A stretch of DNA of 64,000 bases, from positions 558,001 through 622,000 of the forward strand of contig WXYP01000001.1 in NCBI GenBank assembly GCA_009901575.1, read 5' to 3'. Position numbers and translations under genes: made by a program. Source of the stretch: Flavobacteriaceae bacterium R38. Lineage in GTDB: Bacteria; Bacteroidota; Bacteroidia; Flavobacteriales; Flavobacteriaceae. A model generated the notes under the pieces. It saw nothing but the letters and a program-made list of their open reading frames with translations. It was not told the origin of the DNA and did no database searches. This document shows positions 60,576 through 64,000 of the stretch, one piece after another. Position 1 is the first letter of the stretch. Each line of letters starts with the position of its first letter.

Positions 60576-61376
60576 TTATGTATTGTTACTCATTGGCTTT
60601 TTTCCAATGATATATAAATAGTCTCCAAAAGTATTTTCATAGGACCTTATGATTTCTTCAATTTTTCCGCTGTCAATATCTTTTCTTAATTCCATTAATC
60701 CATTTTCTACTTCTTTTCGATTTGACAAAGATGAAAATGAAGAAATTCCATGCCTGATCTGTTCATTAAAATAAAGTTCCGGATTTTGTTTCCCACAGTA
60801 TAAAAATTGATCTTCCAGATCAGATTTTATGAAGTACTTATGAGTTTCCAGAAATTCAATTCCGCTATCTTTCATCGCTTTTTTTACTTTTTCTAAAGCC
60901 GGCATTTGCATTATGGAGTCGGATAACATTTTCGGGAAATAATGATTTAACCAATATCCTTTCATCTGTTTTGGGGTGGATGTAAAAATAACAATCTTAC
61001 CGTTTGGCTTTAAGACTTTATTGAGTTCTGAAAAACCAATTTTTAAATCAGTCCAATGATGTATTGTCAAGGAGCCAATTATTCCATCTACAAAATTTTC
61101 AGGAAGCCCGGTATTTTCTGCAGCACCAATTTTCCAATAAACCTGATCATTTTTAAGTTTAGCTTTTTCTAACATTAACTCGGACGGATCAATTCCAATA
61201 AAATCAACTCCATTTTTTTGAAGTTCATGAGTATAGTTTCCTGTTCCACAACCAATATCTAAATACTTTCCATTTTTGACCGGTTGTAAATGATAAAGTA
61301 ATTGTTCGGTCAGATATTTATCAGCTTTTCGGGTCAAATTATAATTAACTCCTATCTTATTATATTTAATATCCAT
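60576..61376 (-). CDS. Class I SAM-dependent methyltransferase
   Basis: 266 residues. Motif I YLDIGCGTGNYT (about 38-49) binds AdoMet, FIGIDPSELML supplies the acidic residue of motif II, and GSLTIHHWTDLK is the post-I motif. It resembles UbiE/COQ5-like small-molecule methyltransferases. Substrate unknown. Probably a single-gene unit. Confidence 0.9.
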   Translation of the reverse strand: MDIKYNKIGVNYNLTRKADKYLTEQLLYHLQPVKNGKYLDIGCGTGNYTHELQKNGVDFIGIDPSELMLEKAKLKNDQVYWKIGAAENTGLPENFVDGIIGSLTIHHWTDLKIGFSELNKVLKPNGKIVIFTSTPKQMKGYWLNHYFPKMLSDSIMQMPALEKVKKAMKDSGIEFLETHKYFIKSDLEDQFLYCGKQNPELYFNEQIRHGISSFSSLSNRKEVENGLMELRKDIDSGKIEEIIRSYENTFGDYLYIIGKKPMSNNT

Positions 61377-61592
61377 TGTTTTGTTCGGTTTGCAGGTAAC
61401 GATCTGTTAAGAGAAACATGAGCATATTGATCACTTATTACAACTACTGACTATGATTAAGCCATGCTCCCTTTAGTGTGATAACGAGCTAGTATATAAA
61501 CTACGCTATTTATTTTAGCCTACTTTTTTATTTAAATAAAAGTAGAAATTTTCTAATTAGTAATCAATATTTGCTGAGGTATAACTATTGCT

Positions 61593-62150
61593 TTATAATA
61601 GTTTTTTTACATCTTTTCTATATAATAGCAAAGCGAGTCCGGAAGCAAAAATTATACAACTCATTAACATTAACATCCCATTATTCCAGATAAAATACGA
61701 AAGCCCTACAAATGGCCCTCCAAGTACTACCATTAATGAGCTTATTGGATTTGTTTTGATGAAATTTAAAGCATGAATAGCTAGACCCACAAAGAGTAGA
61801 GAAGGTCCAATCATGACAAAAGGATATAAAATTAATGGCGTAGCATTAATTTGATTACTTAATGCATTTCTTGCGATATCGTCATTTCCAAAACTCCACA
61901 TGATAAAATCAATAGTACAAAGTCCAATATGAGCAATTACTCCTATTGTTGTTAAAAAAGATGCTACCGAATTGAGTTTGTTTTTTGGAAAGACAAAATT
62001 AAAAGAAAATAACAGGACCGCTCCAATCAAATTGAACCAATGTGCTAAATCAATATGTTTTTGTTCACTCAATGCTCCCTGAGAAAAGAATACATAACTA
62101 GTGACAAAAAAAAGTAACCCGATAGTACATAAATTTCTGTGTTTAGACAT
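61593..62150 (-). CDS. Six-helix membrane protein of unknown function
   Basis: 185 residues, almost entirely hydrophobic with about six helices. I recognise no family. The upstream region has the paired 9-bp repeats also found before the LytS/LytTR operon, so it is a candidate target of the LytTR regulator. Nearest neighbour upstream is an ABC transporter on the same strand. Confidence 0.65.
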   Translation of the reverse strand: MSKHRNLCTIGLLFFVTSYVFFSQGALSEQKHIDLAHWFNLIGAVLLFSFNFVFPKNKLNSVASFLTTIGVIAHIGLCTIDFIMWSFGNDDIARNALSNQINATPLILYPFVMIGPSLLFVGLAIHALNFIKTNPISSLMVVLGGPFVGLSYFIWNNGMLMLMSCIIFASGLALLLYRKDVKKLL

Positions 62151-62216
62151 AATTTTAGAGATTTTTTATAGAATCAAAACTCTAAATTTTCAGAATAATT
62201 TGAAATTCATAAATGT

Positions 62217-62246
62217 CAAATCGTCGTATATGTATGTTGAATTGTT
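62217..62246. promoter_or_regulatory. LytTR-type operator upstream of the six-helix membrane protein
   Basis: CAAATCGTC (62217-62225) and TGAATTGTT (62238-62246) repeat at a 21-base period and match the pair at 59319-59348: AATCGTCGTA, nine bases, then TGAATTGT is the same in both. They lie 67 bases before the ATG at 62150. Prediction from sequence similarity and geometry. Confidence 0.5.
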
Positions 62247-62350
62247 ACATCACATAAATTAGTATGACAATTTTGGCTATGATGATGATAAGGCTATAAC
62301 GGTAGGGTGGGAATCGTTGAAGAATTAACCTGAAAGAGTTTCAATCGTTA

Positions 62351-63031
62351 TTATTGAAGCCCTAAATTTTCTATTTGGTTTCCGATGGTAAATTGTTTCA
62401 TTTCTGCTTCCAGATTTGAGAAATCTTCTTGCTTTACTTTTTTAACGATCTTTCCATTTTTCATCAAGAATATTTCGCAACATGTTTCTGCTAAAGTAGA
62501 AAAGATGTGAGAGGAAATGATTACAGTTTTTCCTAAGGTCTTTAGCTTTTTTATCAATTCGGTTATTATTAAATTGCTTTGTATATCCACTCCATTAAAA
62601 GGCTCGTCCAAAATATAAACCTTATTTTTTTGTAATAAGATAGCTGTTAATGCCAATTTCTTTTTCATTCCTGTTGAATAGGTGGAAGCATATTGATTCA
62701 ATGGTAAATCAAATATGTTTTTATCTTCGATATTTTCCAATTTCACCTGCCTCGCATTAGCAAGGAATTGAATATATTCTTTCCCCGTAATTTTTGAAAA
62801 GAAAAATGGATTAGTCAATAAAAAGCCTATGTGATCTTTTAACTTATTAAAATCTGAAAATATTTGCCCCTCATAACTTTCAAGCCTTGAAATACATTTG
62901 AAAAGTGTAGTTTTTCCAGCTCCGTTTTTCCCAACTATTCCATAAACTTTTCCTTTTTTGAATTCTAAATTGATGGAATCAAGGACTATCTTTTGCCCAT
63001 ATTTTTTTGATAAGTTCTTAATTTGAATCAT
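62351..63031 (-). CDS. ABC transporter ATP-binding protein
   Basis: 226 residues. Walker A GKNGAGKT at 34-41, an ABC signature reading YSTGMKKK (near 124, a common variant of LSGGQ in exporters), Walker B VYILDEPFNGVD (about 145-156) and the switch His in IISSHIFS. Its start overlaps the permease gene by 14 bases, so the two form one transporter. The short form and the Gly-Met variant fit exporter-type (ABC-2) partners. Confidence 0.92.
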   Translation of the reverse strand: MIQIKNLSKKYGQKIVLDSINLEFKKGKVYGIVGKNGAGKTTLFKCISRLESYEGQIFSDFNKLKDHIGFLLTNPFFFSKITGKEYIQFLANARQVKLENIEDKNIFDLPLNQYASTYSTGMKKKLALTAILLQKNKVYILDEPFNGVDIQSNLIITELIKKLKTLGKTVIISSHIFSTLAETCCEIFLMKNGKIVKKVKQEDFSNLEAEMKQFTIGNQIENLGLQ

Positions 63032-63944
63032 CTAAAAGCGGATTTAAATTTTTGACAGATTGGGAATAGAAATATGGTATTATCCCTATGAGAATTGGTG
63101 GAAACATTAAACTAAATACGATTAAAATTCCCTGGGGTAAATTCATTTCGTGTGGATAGGCAGAATATTTTGCCAGTACAAGTGTAGCCAAATAAACATT
63201 GCACAAAACAAAAAAGCCAATGAGTATTATTATCTCCTCTGGAAAAAATACAGACAGCCCAACTGTAATTGGCAAGGATAGTAAAGTGAAATATTTTAAA
63301 GACGTTTTGATTTTTTCAAATAAAAAAGCTTTTGTCGACAGGCTAAAATTCCATACAAAAAAACTATGTTCCGGTTTTGAGTAATATGAAATGCAAATCA
63401 ATCCGATCAAAATCATTGAAAAGATACCCAGATTAAAATTATTTGTCATTATAGACATACAGGTCAAAAAATAAGCAATAGGATAGACAAAAAATGTTTT
63501 TCTAAAACCAACTGTAAATTCAAAAGGTTTTTTTCCGAATGGTGTGGGGATCGTAAAATTGGTAGTTATGCTAAAGTTCAATAATGCAGTAAAAACTGAC
63601 AAAGATGCTAAAGCCAGAGCAAATAAAAATTGTTTTTTATAGATCAAAAAAATAGAAAAAGGCGCACTCCAAATCAGGTTTTCAACTATCCGTAGCGTTA
63701 AATAATTTCGTGTATTGAAAATAGATTTAAGGAAATCATTTCTTTTAGTTTCACTTGTTTTTGAGATAATACCCAGGGCTAAGAGTAAAAAAATATAACT
63801 CGCAAATGGTGTTTTTGAAAAAAGATACTTTGAAAGCAGGATAAAAACTATTGGAATTAATGTGTATGCTACCAGGAGAGGTATTCCAAAATCAATCATT
63901 TTTCGATTGAGCATTTTATATTGAAGAAAAAAATATTCTTTCAT
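63018..63944 (-). CDS. ABC transporter permease subunit
   Basis: 308 residues with nine or more hydrophobic segments and no signal peptide; no substrate motif. It overlaps the ATP-binding gene by 14 bases (63018-63031). Likely exporter of an unknown substrate. The last 56 bases of the window upstream of it hold a TAACGATTAGTTACAA-type sequence but no gene. Confidence 0.8.
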   Translation of the reverse strand: MKEYFFLQYKMLNRKMIDFGIPLLVAYTLIPIVFILLSKYLFSKTPFASYIFLLLALGIISKTSETKRNDFLKSIFNTRNYLTLRIVENLIWSAPFSIFLIYKKQFLFALALASLSVFTALLNFSITTNFTIPTPFGKKPFEFTVGFRKTFFVYPIAYFLTCMSIMTNNFNLGIFSMILIGLICISYYSKPEHSFFVWNFSLSTKAFLFEKIKTSLKYFTLLSLPITVGLSVFFPEEIIILIGFFVLCNVYLATLVLAKYSAYPHEMNLPQGILIVFSLMFPPILIGIIPYFYSQSVKNLNPLLDDSN

Positions 63945-64000
63945 CTATGTTTTTTCCAATATTTGGCTTGTTAGTAGTTAACTCTAACGATTAGTTACAA

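Noticed and set aside
49321-64000. attC-like sites of an integron cassette array (recurrent TAACGA/CGTTA motifs between short units)
   Set aside because: Motifs are short and vary, no complementary R'/L'-type ends were found and genes have diverse orientation and own terminators. LytTR-type repeats explain some of them.

Overview
The window looks like chromosome from a marine-type Flavobacteriaceae bacterium (Bacteroidota). The DNA is AT-rich. Several transcription units start with the phylum's TAnnTTTG -7 box. Secreted proteins carry short signal peptides ending in a Gln-containing cleavage site or a lipobox Cys. SusC/TonB-type receptors, PD40 propellers, LytTR two-component pairs and membrane-anchored AraC regulators are all typical of the group. 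No transposase, integrase, phage gene or CRISPR array was seen. Most genes lie on the minus strand.

Region by region. (1) 0-5.3 kb is core genome: partial dapB, a DUF5683 membrane protein, parB and parA in the conserved flavobacterial order, then a 2,4-dienoyl-CoA-reductase-like SDR and an SSS-family Na+/solute symporter. (2) 5.5-12.2 kb holds a small outer-membrane barrel, a beta-lactamase-fold serine hydrolase, a TonB receptor and two tandem membrane-AraC regulators. (3) 12.2-16.7 kb is udk-divIC-mutA-mutB (methylmalonyl-CoA mutase). (4) 17-23.5 kb begins with a perfect 21-copy heptamer repeat, followed by the divergent anmK/murQ cell-wall recycling pair, a cytochrome c plus PQQ-type sugar dehydrogenase, a second TonB receptor, and tRNA-Pro with a broken partial copy of itself. 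(5) 23.5-37.9 kb is a run of co-oriented genes for secreted peptidases, amidohydrolases, alpha/beta hydrolases and PD40 propellers. It is headed by a third membrane-AraC regulator whose downstream intergenic region carries the same bipartite sequence motif as the AraC/TonB intergenic region in (2). (6) 38-45.8 kb has an amidohydrolase and a TlpA-like lipoprotein divergent from a LytS/LytTR pair, then small META-type lipoproteins separated by strong terminators. (7) 45.8-64 kb is an accessory-looking series of short units: hydrolases, two S41-like proteases, a CPBP protease, a membrane LytTR regulator, a second LytS/LytTR pair, a GH26-like protein, a methyltransferase and an ABC exporter.

Regulatory reading of the window. 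Two observations look new and testable. First, a shared motif (GTCGnnCGAA, then AGAAATsCGTAC) lies about 45-48 bp downstream of the stop codons of two separate membrane-AraC genes, in front of a TonB receptor and of the secreted-hydrolase cluster. Second, paired 9-bp repeats with 21-bp periodicity lie upstream of the second LytS/LytTR operon and of an unrelated six-helix membrane protein gene, and match the known geometry of LytTR operators. Two genes (36785-37870 and 52847-53275) continue in frame well upstream of any ATG/GTG/TTG, so they either use non-standard starts or have lost their start codons. No single complete, clearly undescribed enzymatic system was identified; the best candidate is the AraC-linked secreted hydrolase cluster.
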